NCBI GenBank assembly: GCA_963811335.1
Contig: CAWERB010000003.1
Coordinates: 87,973 to 151,972, forward strand
Reading direction: 5' to 3'
DNA: 64,000 nucleotides
DNA from: Trebonia sp963811335
Lineage (GTDB): Bacteria; Actinomycetota; Actinomycetes; Streptosporangiales; Streptosporangiaceae
A program made the translations under genes and the position numbers. A model generated the notes under the pieces. The model saw only the letters and a list, made by a program, of their open reading frames with translations. It did not search any database and was not told the origin of the DNA. Positions 9,006 through 18,261 of the stretch are shown here, one piece after another (position 1 is the first letter of the stretch; the number at the start of each line of letters is the position of its first letter).

Positions 9006-9839
9006 ATGACTTCCGACGAGGCCCTCGCCGCAGGAGAGGGCACGGCCGGCCAGAGTAAGCGGCCCCCGTTCGATACCAGCGTGGCGAACCAGGCGAGGAT
9101 TTACGACTACCTGCTCGGCGGCAAGGATAATTACGAGGCCGACCGGGCAGCGGTCGACGCGGTGCTCAAGATCGCACCGGAAATGGGCTTCACCGCGCGG
9201 GAGAACCGCGCCTTCCTCGGCCGGGCCGTCCGCTTCTTCGCCGCGGAGGCCGGGATACGGCAGTTCCTCGACATCGGCACGGGCATACCGACGGCGGGCA
9301 ACACCCACCAGGTCGCGCAGGCCGTCGCGCCGGAAGCCCGGGTGGTGTACGTGGACTACAACCCTGTCGTGCTCGCGCACGCGCGGGCGCTGCTGAAAAG
9401 CAGCAAGGCAGGCGCCACGCGGTACATCGACGCCGACCTGCGCGACACCGCCACGATCCTCGGCCAGGCCGGCCAGCTGCTTGACCTCACCAAGCCAGTC
9501 GCGGTGACGCTGCTGATGATCCTGCACGTGATCCCGGACGCCGACGACCCGCACGGAAAAGTCGCCCGGGTGATGGACGACTTGCCGTCCGGCAGCTACC
9601 TCGCCCTGTCCCACCTGGGCGCGGAACTACTCGACCAGGAGAAGACCGAGGGCTTTCAGGGTGTGGTGCGCCGCCAGGCGCAGCAGCAGTACATCGGCCG
9701 CAGCCGCGCAGAGATCGAGCGGTTCTTCGAGGGCATGGACCTGGTGGAGCCCGGGGTCGTCCGGGTCGAGGAATGGCGGCCCGACCATGAGCCAGAAGGC
9801 AGGTCGGCGCTGTGGTGCGCGGTGGGCAGGAAGCGTTAG
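9006..9839 (+). CDS. DUF574 SAM-dependent methyltransferase
   Basis: A complete 277-residue protein of the Methyltransf_19/DUF574 family, which is nearly confined to actinobacteria. Visible hallmarks: PFDTSVANQARIYDYLLGGKDNY, ENRAFLGRAVRFFA, motif I FLDIGTGIPTAGNTH, and VYVDYNPVVLAHAR with the SAM-ribose Asp. The central DLTKPVAVTLLMILH and the C-terminal RVEEWRPD are also present. An AGAAAGG site precedes ATG 9006. It follows an XRE-DUF5753 regulator, a very common pairing. The substrate is unknown. The stop shares bases with the convergent capA stop. Confidence 0.92.
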   Translation: MTSDEALAAGEGTAGQSKRPPFDTSVANQARIYDYLLGGKDNYEADRAAVDAVLKIAPEMGFTARENRAFLGRAVRFFAAEAGIRQFLDIGTGIPTAGNTHQVAQAVAPEARVVYVDYNPVVLAHARALLKSSKAGATRYIDADLRDTATILGQAGQLLDLTKPVAVTLLMILHVIPDADDPHGKVARVMDDLPSGSYLALSHLGAELLDQEKTEGFQGVVRRQAQQQYIGRSRAEIERFFEGMDLVEPGVVRVEEWRPDHEPEGRSALWCAVGRKR

Positions 9840-10928
9840 GCCGGCCGCGGTGCGAGCTCGGCGCAGGCGCGCAGGCTGTCATAGTGGGCGATGGCCTGGC
9901 GGGCGGTGGCGCCGTGCTCCACGACCGGCTGGCCGGTGCCTGAGACGACCGCGGGGATGAACCGGGCGGTCAGCGGCGCGTGCGGGTGAAGGGTCAGCTC
10001 CAGGACGCCGGTGGCCGTGCTGTAGGAGTTCTCCCACCACAGGAAGTTCCCCATGCCGTAGGCGACGAAGGTATGGCCGAGCCAGCCCGAGCCCTGCAGC
10101 ATGTGCGCGTGCGCGCCGACGATGATGCTGGCTCCGGCGGCCGCCAGCTTCCGCGCCAGCGACAGCTGGTTCGGGTCCGGGCAGGCCTCGCCTTCCGTGC
10201 CCCAGTGCATGAACACGATGACGACGGGCGCCAGCCGCCTGGCGGCCCGCACCGCCGCCAGGGTGCGGCCCAGGTCGATCGAGTTCGCCTCGCCGGGCCG
10301 GGCGGCGTCGCCACCCAGGATGAGGCGAGCTCGGCTACCTGCGAGACGCCGATGACGGCGATCCGCGTCCCCTTGACCGTGGTGACGTACGGCGCCCACG
10401 CGGCGGCGGCGTCTGGTGCCGATGCCCACGTACGGGAACCGGGCTGCCCTGGCCGCCGCCAGCGTGTCGGCCAGGCCGGCCTGCCCGTAGTCAAGGACAT
10501 GGTTGTTGGCCATCGTGGCCAGGCTGACGCCGGCGTCGCGCAGCGCGGTGAAGGCGGCCGGGACGGTGCGGAAGTGGTAGGTCTTCGGCTGCGGCGCGCC
10601 GCGGCTGGTGACGGCCGTCTCCAGGTTGACCGCGGTGAAGTCGGCCGCTTCAGCACGGCGGAGACCGGACCGAACGCGGTGGCCGGGTCGTTCAGCAGCC
10701 GCGCGGTGCGCCCGGTGAAGTGCACGTCACCGGCGAACGCCAGCGTGACGCTGCCCGCGGCCGCGCCAGCCGAGGCCGGCCAGGTGGCCCGGCGGAGTGA
10801 GGCACGGGCTGGGCCGTCCCGGGCGCGACCGGGGCCCCGGTCGCGCCCGGGACGGTCGTGCAGGCTGCCGTCGCCAGCAGCGCTAGCAGGCCGGGCAGCA
10901 CGATGAGCGACAGCCGACGAATACCCAC
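9836..10928 (-). CDS. CapA-family (poly-gamma-glutamate synthesis-like) lipoprotein, several frameshifts
   Basis: A metallophosphatase-fold PGA_cap protein. The start ATG 10928 opens a lipoprotein signal peptide (MGIRRLSLIVLPGLLALLAT then AC, the lipobox Cys). The fold continues as VTLAFAGDVHFTGRTARLL, then FTAVNLETAVTS, ATMANNHVLDYGQAG, YVTTVKGTRIAVIGV and the long clean C-terminal frame. That frame carries VVIVFMHWGTEGE, IIVGAHAHMLQG and VAYGMGNFLWW. At least four one-base frame changes are needed between 10300 and 10800. It is an exported, membrane-anchored enzyme of unknown substrate. Its stop overlaps the convergent methyltransferase stop (TTAG). Confidence 0.85.
10814..10855. repeat. 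42-bp perfect palindrome inside capA
   Basis: Bases 10814-10834 and 10835-10855 are exact reverse complements with no spacer; the centre is GGGGCCCC. It lies just after the lipoprotein signal sequence of capA and encodes a symmetric Pro/Gly/Ala/Thr stretch. This could be a real cruciform-forming palindrome or a fold-back artefact of sequencing or assembly. Confidence 0.9.
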
Positions 10929-10949
10929 CGCTACAGCCTACGAGCACAG

Positions 10950-11840
10950 TCAGGCGTGCGCCCGCAGCGCCTGGCCGTACCATTCCCAGGCGTCGGTGAC
11001 GTCGGCGGGCGCCTGGCCGGGCGGCCAGCCGTTGATGACGCCGACGAGGGTCCAGTAGCGTCCCACGCGGCGGTCGGTGAACGCTTCGATCCGCTCGGCG
11101 GCGGCCGCACGGGCCTCGGGCGGCTGCGGTCCCAGGGCTTCCAGGCGCTCGACTACGGCGAGTGCCTCGGCCGAGGCCGGGTCGGTGCCCGCCCGGGCGG
11201 CGGGCCCGGCGATCTCGCCGACGGCCTGGCTCACCTGGAACTGGTCCGGGTCGGGGGCCGGCCCCTCAGCGAGTGCCCGTTGCGCCATCCGCCTGCTGCT
11301 GGCGACGAAATCCGGGTCGCGCAGCAGGGCCGCCAGCTCGACCCAGGCGGCGACCTGTTCCGGGGTCGGATCCTCCGGCAACTCGGGTATCCCCGTCCGC
11401 ATTTTGTCGGCCACGGCGTTGGCGGCATCGCCGAACACGGCGTCGAGGTACTCCTCGACGATGCGCCGGCGTTCCTCGGCGGTAAGGACGGCCAGTTCAG
11501 TCATGAGGTGCAGCTCCTTGGTATCTCCGGAACGGGCGAAGGCCCGCAGTGCCGCCCGCTGCAAGCGCAGCAGGCTGATCTGCGCGTCTAGCGCACGGGC
11601 ATGCTCGGCGGCCACATCGGCCAGCGACCTTTCCGCGGCGAGCACCCGCTTGATGTCGTCCAGTCCCACGCCGATCTCTCGCAGGGTGCCGATCAGCCGG
11701 GCCCGGGCAACGGCGTCCGGGCCGAACAGGCGGTAGCCCGCCGCCGAGCGCCCGTCTTCCGGTAGCACGCCGGCGTCGGCGTAGAAGCGCAGCGTCCGCA
11801 CCGACAGCCCGGTCCGCGACGCCAGCTGGCCGATCATCAT
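10950..11840 (-). CDS. MerR-family regulator, TipA-like
   Basis: An intact 296-residue protein. The N-terminal winged helix reads MIGQLASRTGLSVRTLRFYADAG, then GYRLFGPDAVARARLI, followed by a coiled dimerisation helix (RSLADVAAEHARALDAQ, ISLLRLQRAALRAF). The 190-residue C-terminal helical part resembles effector-binding domains of the TipAS type in size and position. The gene is preceded by a textbook MerR promoter with dyad (next entry). It probably activates or represses its own transcription, and the mRNA may be nearly leaderless. The inducer is unknown. Confidence 0.9.
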   Translation of the reverse strand: MMIGQLASRTGLSVRTLRFYADAGVLPEDGRSAAGYRLFGPDAVARARLIGTLREIGVGLDDIKRVLAAERSLADVAAEHARALDAQISLLRLQRAALRAFARSGDTKELHLMTELAVLTAEERRRIVEEYLDAVFGDAANAVADKMRTGIPELPEDPTPEQVAAWVELAALLRDPDFVASSRRMAQRALAEGPAPDPDQFQVSQAVGEIAGPAARAGTDPASAEALAVVERLEALGPQPPEARAAAAERIEAFTDRRVGRYWTLVGVINGWPPGQAPADVTDAWEWYGQALRAHA

Positions 11841-11846
11841 GGTTCG

Positions 11847-11877
11847 ATCATCGACTCTCCAGCCACTGGAGAGTCAA
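11847..11877 (-). promoter_or_regulatory. MerR-type autoregulated promoter with dyad operator
   Basis: On the minus strand: -35 TTGACT (11877-11872), a 19-bp spacer, -10 GATGAT (11852-11847). The arms GACTCTCCAG (11853-11862) and CTGGAGAGTC (11866-11875) form a perfect 10-bp dyad that spans the spacer and overlaps the -35 box. A 19-bp spacer with a centred dyad is the hallmark of MerR-controlled promoters. The ATG at 11840 lies only 7 bases from the -10 box, so the transcript is probably leaderless. Confidence 0.85.
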
Positions 11878-12052
11878 GCCGGTGGCGCGGTAGCGGGAGT
11901 TGCCGTTTTCGACTGATGATCGCGCGAACCGCCGCGCTCGGGCCCCATAGCGGTAAGTCACCCGCGCCTGGATACCACGCAAAGGCACCGGTAGGCTGAC
12001 AGCGGGTCAGCACGGCGCGTTCGGATAAGCCGCCAGAGCCGAAGGACGGCCC

Positions 12053-12613
12053 ATGCGCGAGGATGCTCAGCAACGGGCCGCGGAGTTCCTCAAGGAGCTT
12101 TATGCCGCAGGCGACATCGACGAGGCCCGCCTTGACACCGGCATCACCGGCCTGCTCGCCGCCAAGACCGAAGCCGAGCTAGCCGAGGTCGTCCGGTCAT
12201 TGCCGCCGCCCGTGGCTCTCACCAGCCCTGATCGGCGGCTGGCGAAGCCGCTAGAGGTCAACTCAGGCATCGGGCGGCTGCGCCTTGGCGGCCGGTGGCA
12301 GGTCGCGAGCGAGACGCACGTCAGCGCGGACATCGGCAGCGTGACGCTCGACCTCACCGCGGCCGAATTCGACGATCGCGTCATCGACCTGCACGTCTAC
12401 ACCGGCTGTGGCAGCATCACGATCATCGTGCCCCGCGGCGTCGGCGTCCAGGTCACCCGGCACCGCGGCGGAGTCGACTCGCGGCTGGACCCTCCCTTGC
12501 CCGGCCTCCCGCTCATCCGGCTCGACGTCACCACGAACATCGGCAGGGTGCACCTACGCCATCCCGGGAGCCCGGAGCGGCGCAGCCGCCGGCGAGACCG
12601 CAAGCGCCGATAG
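12053..12613 (+). CDS. DUF1707 protein with LiaF-like C-terminal domain
   Basis: 186 residues with no membrane helix. The N-terminal DUF1707 domain (DAQQRAAEFLKELYAAGDID, ARLDTGITGLLAAKTEAELA) is followed by a beta-rich domain (NSGIGRLRLGGRWQ, HVSADIGSVTLDLTAAEF, LHVYTGCGSITIIVPRGVGV). The second part resembles the cell-wall-active antibiotic response/LiaF C-terminal fold, in which repeated Gly-hydrophobic strands form a beta-helix. It ends in a basic Arg tail. Such proteins are uncharacterised; an envelope-associated role is an inference from the LiaF resemblance. Confidence 0.85.
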   Translation: MREDAQQRAAEFLKELYAAGDIDEARLDTGITGLLAAKTEAELAEVVRSLPPPVALTSPDRRLAKPLEVNSGIGRLRLGGRWQVASETHVSADIGSVTLDLTAAEFDDRVIDLHVYTGCGSITIIVPRGVGVQVTRHRGGVDSRLDPPLPGLPLIRLDVTTNIGRVHLRHPGSPERRSRRRDRKRR

Positions 12614-12681
12614 CCCAGCCGCGTCCCTCTGGCACCGCTAGCCTCAAAGACACCAGCACCGCAGTCCCAAACTGATGATCA

Positions 12682-12724
12682 TGAAGGCTTAATAGCGTGA
12701 TAGAGCGACGCGCTAAAGCCTTCA
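12682..12724. terminator. Hairpin downstream of the DUF1707 gene
   Basis: TGAAGGCTT (12682-12690) pairs perfectly with AAGCCTTCA (12716-12724), and an inner TAGCG/CGCTA extends the stem with a small bulge. There is no clear T run. It may act as a bidirectional terminator or be a small repeat element. The remaining bases up to the insertion sequence show nothing else. Confidence 0.45.
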
Positions 12725-12845
12725 CCCGCCGCCGCACGATCGAAGCTACCGGCAACGCCTGGTCAGCCCGGGAATCTCGTTACCCATGTCGCCGGGTATG
12801 ACAACGGGCACCGACAACAGCCCTGGCAGCACGAGATTTCATGAT

Positions 12846-14692
12846 CGCGGAACTTTTGCACACTCATGGACGCGTCGGTTTTTTACCTGGCCGTCCCGGG
12901 CGTGTCGTCCTGGTTATCGTCGTTGCGGGGTGCCTGTTTTGGCATGCCGTTTATGGTTATGCCTTGTGCGGTGGCGTGGTCATGCAGTCCGGCGAGGGTT
13001 CTGATGCGGGGGCTGCCGGGCTGTGCGGTGATGCCGCGGGCTTGCAGGTGGGGGATGATGCGGGCGACGGCCTCGCTGATGGTGGAGGGGTGGACGGCGA
13101 GGACCTCGCCGAGCAGCCGGTAGGGAAGGCGCAGGCGCAGGCGGCAGGCGGCGGCGGCCACGATGGCCTCGAAGGGCAGCCGGAACGGCCCGGGCGGGCC
13201 GCTGGCCCGCTTGCGGCTGCCGCTGCCGCGGGCCAGGGCCAGGCGGCGCTCCCGGTCTGCCTGCCAGGGCGCGGCGAGGGCGGCGAGCAGGGCGGCGAGG
13301 TCGCCGATGCCGGCCAGGGCGGCCAGCCCTTCCAGGTCAGGGCCGGGCTCCGGTGGCTGCGGCGGCGGCTGCGCCGGGACGGGCCGGAGGGCGTAGTTCC
13401 ACTCGCCGTGGAACGGGGCGCGTTCCAGGACGCGGTCTTCGAGGTGCCTGACCCGGGCGGCGGGGACTTTCACCGCTTCGGGGTAGTCCGCGCTGTCGAG
13501 GACGGCGGTGCACTTCAGGCCCTGGTAGGTGGTGGTCGCGGCGATCCCCGCGACGGCGTCCTCGGGGGTCATCAGGGGCCGGCCGCGCCAGGTCCTGGTG
13601 ATGTGGCAGAACAGGCGGTGCTCGATCCTGTTCCACTTTGACGTGCCAGGCGGGAAGTGGCAGACCGTGATCTCCAGGCCCGTCTCCGCGGCCAGGACGG
13701 CGAGCTGGTCCTTCCACGTGTGGTGCCGGCAGTCATTGGAGCCGCCCGCGTCGCAGGTGACCAGCAGCCGCCGCGCCCCGGGGTAGCGGGCGGCGCCCTC
13801 GGCCCGCCACCAGCCGCGGATCGCGTTCACGGCGAACGCGGCGGTGTCGCGGCTGGTGCCGACGGACACGAAGCCCCTGTTCGCGGCGATGTCGTAGATG
13901 CCGAACGGGGTGACCTTGCCCAGCTCCGGGTCGGGGAAGTCGTGGTCGCGGACCCGGACCGGGTCCCCTTCCGGCCGCCAGGTGCGGCCCGCCCGCCAGA
14001 ACCCGCCGAGCTGCTCCTTCTTCTTCCCGTCCACGCTGATCACCGGGTCACCCGCCGCGGTGAACTGCGCGATCTCCGCGTTGACGTGCCGGAACTGGGC
14101 GTCCCGGTCCGGGTGCTGCTTTCCCTCGGTCACCCGCGACATTCCCTGCAGGCTGTAGCCGGCCTCGCGCACCATCCGGCCCAGCGCGTCCTTCCGGACC
14201 CGGAATCCCAGCCCGGCCATCTCCCGCTCCAGGTCCCGCAGCAACAGCGTCGTCCACTTCACCGCGACCACAGGGTCGCCCCTGGTGGTCGCCTCCAGCA
14301 GCCCGCCGAGCGCCTCCCCTAACCCCGGCTGCGCGTCCTCGGCCCGCGGGTGCCCCGCGCCCGGCCGCCGCGACCGGCCCGGCGTCGGCTCCGCCGCGTC
14401 CGCCAGCTCGCCCGCGCCCCTCAACACCGTCGTCCGCGACACCCCCGCCGCCACAGCCACCAGCGCCGCCGCCGACGCCGGCGAGCATCCCGTCCAGGCC
14501 GCGTGCGCCCGCGCCTCCGACCCCAGGTACAGCCGCCACGTCCGCTCGTCCATATGCGGCCGCACCTCAGCGAACTTCCCCGCCAGCACCGCCACCACAG
14601 CCCCGTCAGCACCCATACCCTGACCCTGACAGCAAAACACGCCAATGTCAGCTAAATGACCGACGTGTCCCATAAGGCGCAAAAGTTCCGCG
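12846..14692. mobile_element. ISAzo13-family insertion sequence
   Basis: Ends are defined by inverted repeats of about 32 bp that both start CGCGGAACTTTTGC when read inward from 12846 and 14692. They continue with similar ATGG and CGTCGG words. The single transposase lies on the minus strand between them. No target duplication could be recognised in the flanks. Together with the IS701 element 540 bp away it forms a small insertion-sequence cluster. Confidence 0.85.
12883..14616 (-). CDS. ISAzo13-family transposase
   Basis: About 577 residues from ATG 14616; longer in-frame starts reach past the IS end. The DDE core is visible as PVISVDGKKKEQLGGF, then LLVTCDAGGSNDCRHHTWKD, then GTSKWNRIEHRLFCHITRTW with the last acidic residue. 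The C-terminal 130 residues add a second helix-turn-helix like that of DDE_Tnp_4 or transposase-helper proteins (RLPYRLLGEVLAVHPSTISE). The frame is intact, so the element may still be active. Confidence 0.9.
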   Translation of the reverse strand: MGADGAVVAVLAGKFAEVRPHMDERTWRLYLGSEARAHAAWTGCSPASAAALVAVAAGVSRTTVLRGAGELADAAEPTPGRSRRPGAGHPRAEDAQPGLGEALGGLLEATTRGDPVVAVKWTTLLLRDLEREMAGLGFRVRKDALGRMVREAGYSLQGMSRVTEGKQHPDRDAQFRHVNAEIAQFTAAGDPVISVDGKKKEQLGGFWRAGRTWRPEGDPVRVRDHDFPDPELGKVTPFGIYDIAANRGFVSVGTSRDTAAFAVNAIRGWWRAEGAARYPGARRLLVTCDAGGSNDCRHHTWKDQLAVLAAETGLEITVCHFPPGTSKWNRIEHRLFCHITRTWRGRPLMTPEDAVAGIAATTTYQGLKCTAVLDSADYPEAVKVPAARVRHLEDRVLERAPFHGEWNYALRPVPAQPPPQPPEPGPDLEGLAALAGIGDLAALLAALAAPWQADRERRLALARGSGSRKRASGPPGPFRLPFEAIVAAAACRLRLRLPYRLLGEVLAVHPSTISEAVARIIPHLQARGITAQPGSPRIRTLAGLHDHATAQGITINGMPKQAPRNDDNQDDTPGTAR

Positions 14693-15234
14693 GAAACAAA
14701 AGTTACCGTGATCATGAGGCGGCCCGGCGGCCCAGGTCACCGCGCGGCCGGCCGGAAGCGCCCGTGACCGCCATCCTGAGGCACCCCCGGGCAGCCGCAG
14801 CCGTCCGCGCGCAGATCGCGGGCGGGACGCTCAGCCCGGCCGGGCGGCGCCCAGCGGCGCAACCGGCCCGCCTCGCCCGCCGTCACGGCGGCCGCGGGGA
14901 ACCGGGCCGGCCCGCGCCGCGGCCGGGACCGGCCGTCATGCCCTGGCGCCGCAGGCCGGCGCCTTCACCGGGACTGCGCCCGGCCCGTGAGCCGGCCGGG
15001 CGGCCATCGCGGTCCGCGCCGGCCGGGACGGATACCAGGACACCGCCGCACCCGCCCCGGCCGGCAACGACACGGGAGCATTGCCGCAACCCCCTATGAC
15101 GCCACAAACCCTTCACAACGCCAAAACCCTTCCGCAAAGCCCATGGGCCAAAGCAGATTCCGGATACCAGGGGTACGGACGATGACTTAGGCCCAGATCG
15201 GGTCGTCGTCACTGACGGCGGGCATGCGGCCTAG
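14693..15234. other. Spacer between the two insertion sequences
   Basis: 540 bases without a supported gene. Open frames on both strands are Arg/Pro/Gly-rich and show no domain features. The right part has lower GC (around 15090-15190). I see no promoter, RNA gene or repeat that can be defended. Confidence 0.5.
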
Positions 15235-16735
15235 TACGGCAGTCTGCAATTGCTAGCTGACCAGGGCGTGGTCGCGTGCCAGGCGTGCGCGTTTGTGGAA
15301 CCAGCGGGATAGTGCCTGGTGGCGGCGTCGCCACTGGAGCCACCTGGCGGCGTGGGCGGGCGGCCGGGACTGGCGGAGGGCGGCGGCGAGCAGGTGCTTG
15401 ACCTCGCGGACAGACAGCGGGACCAGCCCGGGGTCTGCGGGCGGCCTGTCGGTGGGCCCGGCGGGCGGCGGTGCCTGGCTGTCGGTGCGTTCCCGCAGCT
15501 GGGCTGCGGTGACCGCGCAGACCGCGAGGGCGGCCATGACCAGCACCAGGTGCCGCAGGACCGCGGTGTAGAGCCGGGCCTGGCACTGGTCCAGGCCGAA
15601 GCAGCCCTTCGCGAGCTCGAAGCTCTCCTCGACCGGCCAGCGCAGCCCGGCCGCCCGGATCAGCCGGGCCTTGGACGCCAGCTGCCCCTCGGGCACGAAG
15701 CAGTAGTGAAAGGCCAGCTCGCCGGTCTTCAGGTGACGGCGGACCAGCAGGCTGCGCCGCGGGGAGGCGGTGCCGATCCAGGCCCAGGCGTACCAGCGCT
15801 CGCCCTTGGAGCCGCTGCCTGCTGAGCGGACCTCCCAGCCCCGGTTGCCCTTCAGCAGCTTCTTCACCGCGTCCGCGCAGGTCATCTTCGTTCCGGGTGC
15901 GAGCGTGAGCATGAAGGACGACGCGACGCGCAGCACGTAGGCCTGCCCGCGGTCTTCGAGGAACTCCCGCAGCTCAGTGCAGCTGCCGTAGACCTCGTCC
16001 CCGCAGGCGAAGTCGAACGAGAGGCCGTCGCCGTAGGCGTCGCTCATGACGTCGATGGCCAGCTGCCCCTTGGTCCGGAACCGCAGGTTCAGGGGCAGGC
16101 CGTGACCAGGGACTTCACCGGGTCGGCGATGTCCTCGGACGGGATCCACTGCCGGGCGCCGATCAGCGCGTGGCCGGTTTTTTCCCGCACGTAGGACAGA
16201 TGAACGGTGTTGATCCCGTTCGCGACCCGGCCGGCGCAGCCCATGTACTGGCGCTTCACGCCTGCGGTGCCGGCGCCCTGCTTCTCCTGGCCCGTCTCGT
16301 CCAGCGCCGCGACCTTCATCCGCCGGCGCCGCGACCGGCGGGCCGCCTCGTCCAGCCCGGCCGCCGCATACCGCCTGACCTGGCTCATCGCCGCTTCCTC
16401 GTCCCAGCAGGCCCGGTTCAGCAGCCGCTGCGACTTGCCCGGCGTCCGGTCCCCGGCGTGCTCGGCGACGGACCACCCGTTCGCCGAGGGCAGCTCACTG
16501 GCCAGCGCGGACACGTACTTCCGCCTGCAGCCACGTCTGGGTCCGGGCGAAGCACGGCCGCAGCAGGCCCGTCAGGGCAGACCGCTCCCGCACCGCCCTG
16601 GAGGCCCCTATCCTGGCAGCAGCAGCCGCCCCTGTTTCGTTTGTTCTCACAAGCTAATGATCTCGGGGCGGCTGCCCCTATTTCCCGGGAACCTTCGCGT
16701 CTGACCAGGTCAGAAACCAACTGGCGACTGCCGTA
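15235..16735. mobile_element. IS701-family insertion sequence with CTAG target duplication
   Basis: The ends are perfect inverted repeats beginning TACGGCAGTC, reading inward from 15235 and 16735, with similarity continuing for a few more bases. Both are flanked by CTAG (15231-15234 and 16736-16739). This is the 4-bp palindromic target duplication expected for the IS701 family. Length is 1501 bp, with one transposase on the minus strand. Confidence 0.9.
15253..16650 (-). CDS. IS701-family transposase (two frameshifts)
   Basis: Three consecutive frames give one protein: from GTG 16650 ERSALTGLLRPCFAR; then LASELPSANGWSVAEHAGD, KVAALDETGQEKQG and GVKRQYMGCAGRVANG (16089-16514); then LRFRTKGQLAIDVM, DFACGDEVYG and LRWPVEESFELAKGCFGLDQ to 15253. 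These hold the DDE residues (ALDETG, CGDEVYG, PVEESFE). Breaks lie near 16520 and 16100. Known family members are uninterrupted, so the breaks are either inactivating or sequencing indels. Confidence 0.87.
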
Positions 16736-16777
16736 CTAGGGCCGGGCCGCCGTCAAGCAACGTCTCAGGAGGTCATC

Positions 16778-17422
16778 GTGCCGCTAGTGCGGGTGCACAA
16801 CTTCTCGGTATCGCTGGACGGGTTCGGTACCGGCGAGGGGCAAGCCCTGGATGCCCCGTTCGGTCATGCGGGGACCCGGTTGCACGAGTGGTTCTTCGGA
16901 ACCCGCACGTTCCGCGCCATGCAAGGCCAGCCCGGCGGCAGCACCGGCATTGACGACGCCTTCGCCAGCGCCTGGGCACCGGGCATCGGCGCCGAGATCA
17001 TGGGACGGCGGAAGTTCGGCCCTCAGCAGGGCCCCTGGCCGGACGAGGAGTGGAACGGATGGTGGGGAGACACCCCTCCGTTCGGTACCCCGGTTTTCGT
17101 CCTCACCCACCATCCGCGGCCCTCAGTCCAGATGAAGGGCGGCACCACGTTCCACTTCATCGACGCCAGTCCCGCCGAGGCGCTCGCGCAGGCGCGTGAG
17201 GCCGCCGCCGGAGCGGACGTCCGCATCGGCGGCGGCCCGTCCACCGTCCGCGAATTCCTGGCCGCCGGCCTGATCGACCACCTGCACGTCGTCGTGGTGC
17301 CGATCGTGCTCGGGCGCGGGGAGCGGCTGTGGGACGGGCTGGAGGCGCTCGAGGACCACTTCCATATCGAGTCCGTGAGCAGCCCGTGCGGCGTCACTCA
17401 CGTCACCTTCAGCCGCCGCTGA
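16778..17422 (+). CDS. Dihydrofolate reductase family protein (RibD C-terminal fold)
   Basis: 214 residues from GTG 16778, with AGGAGG five bases upstream. It has the RibD_C/DHFR-like layout: a first strand VRVHNFSVSLDGFGTGEG, IGAEIMGRRKFGPQQGPW, TPVFVLTHHPRP, then DVRIGGGPSTVREFL and HLHVVVVPIVLGRGERLWD. The GGG-x-S/T and VVP.VLGRG motifs bind NADPH in the family. Actinobacterial homologues are predicted reductases of unknown substrate. A 15-bp tandem duplication (GCCGCCGCTGAGCAC) covers the stop codon region. Confidence 0.9.
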   Translation: MPLVRVHNFSVSLDGFGTGEGQALDAPFGHAGTRLHEWFFGTRTFRAMQGQPGGSTGIDDAFASAWAPGIGAEIMGRRKFGPQQGPWPDEEWNGWWGDTPPFGTPVFVLTHHPRPSVQMKGGTTFHFIDASPAEALAQAREAAAGADVRIGGGPSTVREFLAAGLIDHLHVVVVPIVLGRGERLWDGLEALEDHFHIESVSSPCGVTHVTFSRR

Positions 17423-17439
17423 GCACGCCGCCGCTGAGC

Positions 17440-18240
17440 ACGCCGGCGGCTGGTCACAACGCTCCGGCATCTCAGGGACCGGCGGCCTCAGGTGCTTATC
17501 GAAGAAGGCAGTGATCCGGGTTCTGGCGTCGCTCGTCGCCTGCTCGTCGAAGCCCATCGCCATCAGCGGCCCGGTGAGCAGGCTGACGATCGCGAAGACC
17601 CGGGGCAGCGCCGCGTCCTTGCCCGCCGCGCCCGCCAGCGTCGCTAGCTTGCCCGGATGGTCGTTCATGAAGGAGTGACCGACACCCGGGTAGACCTTCA
17701 CGTCGTTGTCGATGCCGCTGCCGTCCAGGATGCGCTTCAGCCGGGTCGGCGCGTCCCCCACCGTCCGGTCACGGGCACCGAAGCTGCCCACCACCGGGCA
17801 GGCGTTCCCGAGCAGGTCCTCCGCGTCCTTGGGCAGCGCCCCGTAGTTGACGCTCGAGGCTTCGAACCCGTGCCCGGCCGCCAGGAGAACGGCGAACCCG
17901 CCGCCCATGCAAAAACCGATCACCCCGATGTGCCCGGTGCAGCCGGGCTGGCCCGCGAGCCAGGACCGGGTGGCGTCGATGTCGTCGAAGGCAGGCCCCG
18001 GCCCTTGGCGACGTCCCTGACGGTGGAGACGACGCAGCGGAGCTTGCCGCCCCAGGAGTAAAGATCGGGTGCCACCGCGAGGTACCCGGCGCCGGCCAGC
18101 CATTCAGCCTGCGCGCGCAGGTCCGGCGTCATGCCAACGGCGTCGTGGACGACCACGACGCCCGGCCAGGGCCCAGGACCCTGCGGTGTCGCCAGGTAGC
18201 CGCGCAATCCCCGCGGGGTCGGGATCTGGACCTCACCCAT
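17440..18240 (-). CDS. Dienelactone hydrolase family protein (one frameshift)
   Basis: Starts ATG 18240 behind a strong AAAGGAGGG site. The first frame gives GLRGYLATPQGPGPWPGVVV, VHDAVGMTPDLRAQAEWLA and YLAVAPDLYSWGG. After a shift near 17995 the protein resumes with DDIDATRSWLAGQ, HIGVIGFCMGGGFAVLLAA (Cys nucleophile), VVGSFGARDRTVGDA and YPGVGHSFMNDHPGK with the catalytic His. The frame then runs on to a stop at 17123 inside the reductase gene. The true end is probably near 17440, where the tandem repeat may have cost a base. It lies 21 bp behind a small gene in the same direction. Confidence 0.85.
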
Positions 18241-18261
18241 GCTGGCCCTCCTTTCCGGGAG

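Noticed and set aside
12841..13641. Long plus-strand frame opposite the ISAzo13 transposase
   Set aside because: Gly-rich shadow of the real transposase on the other strand.
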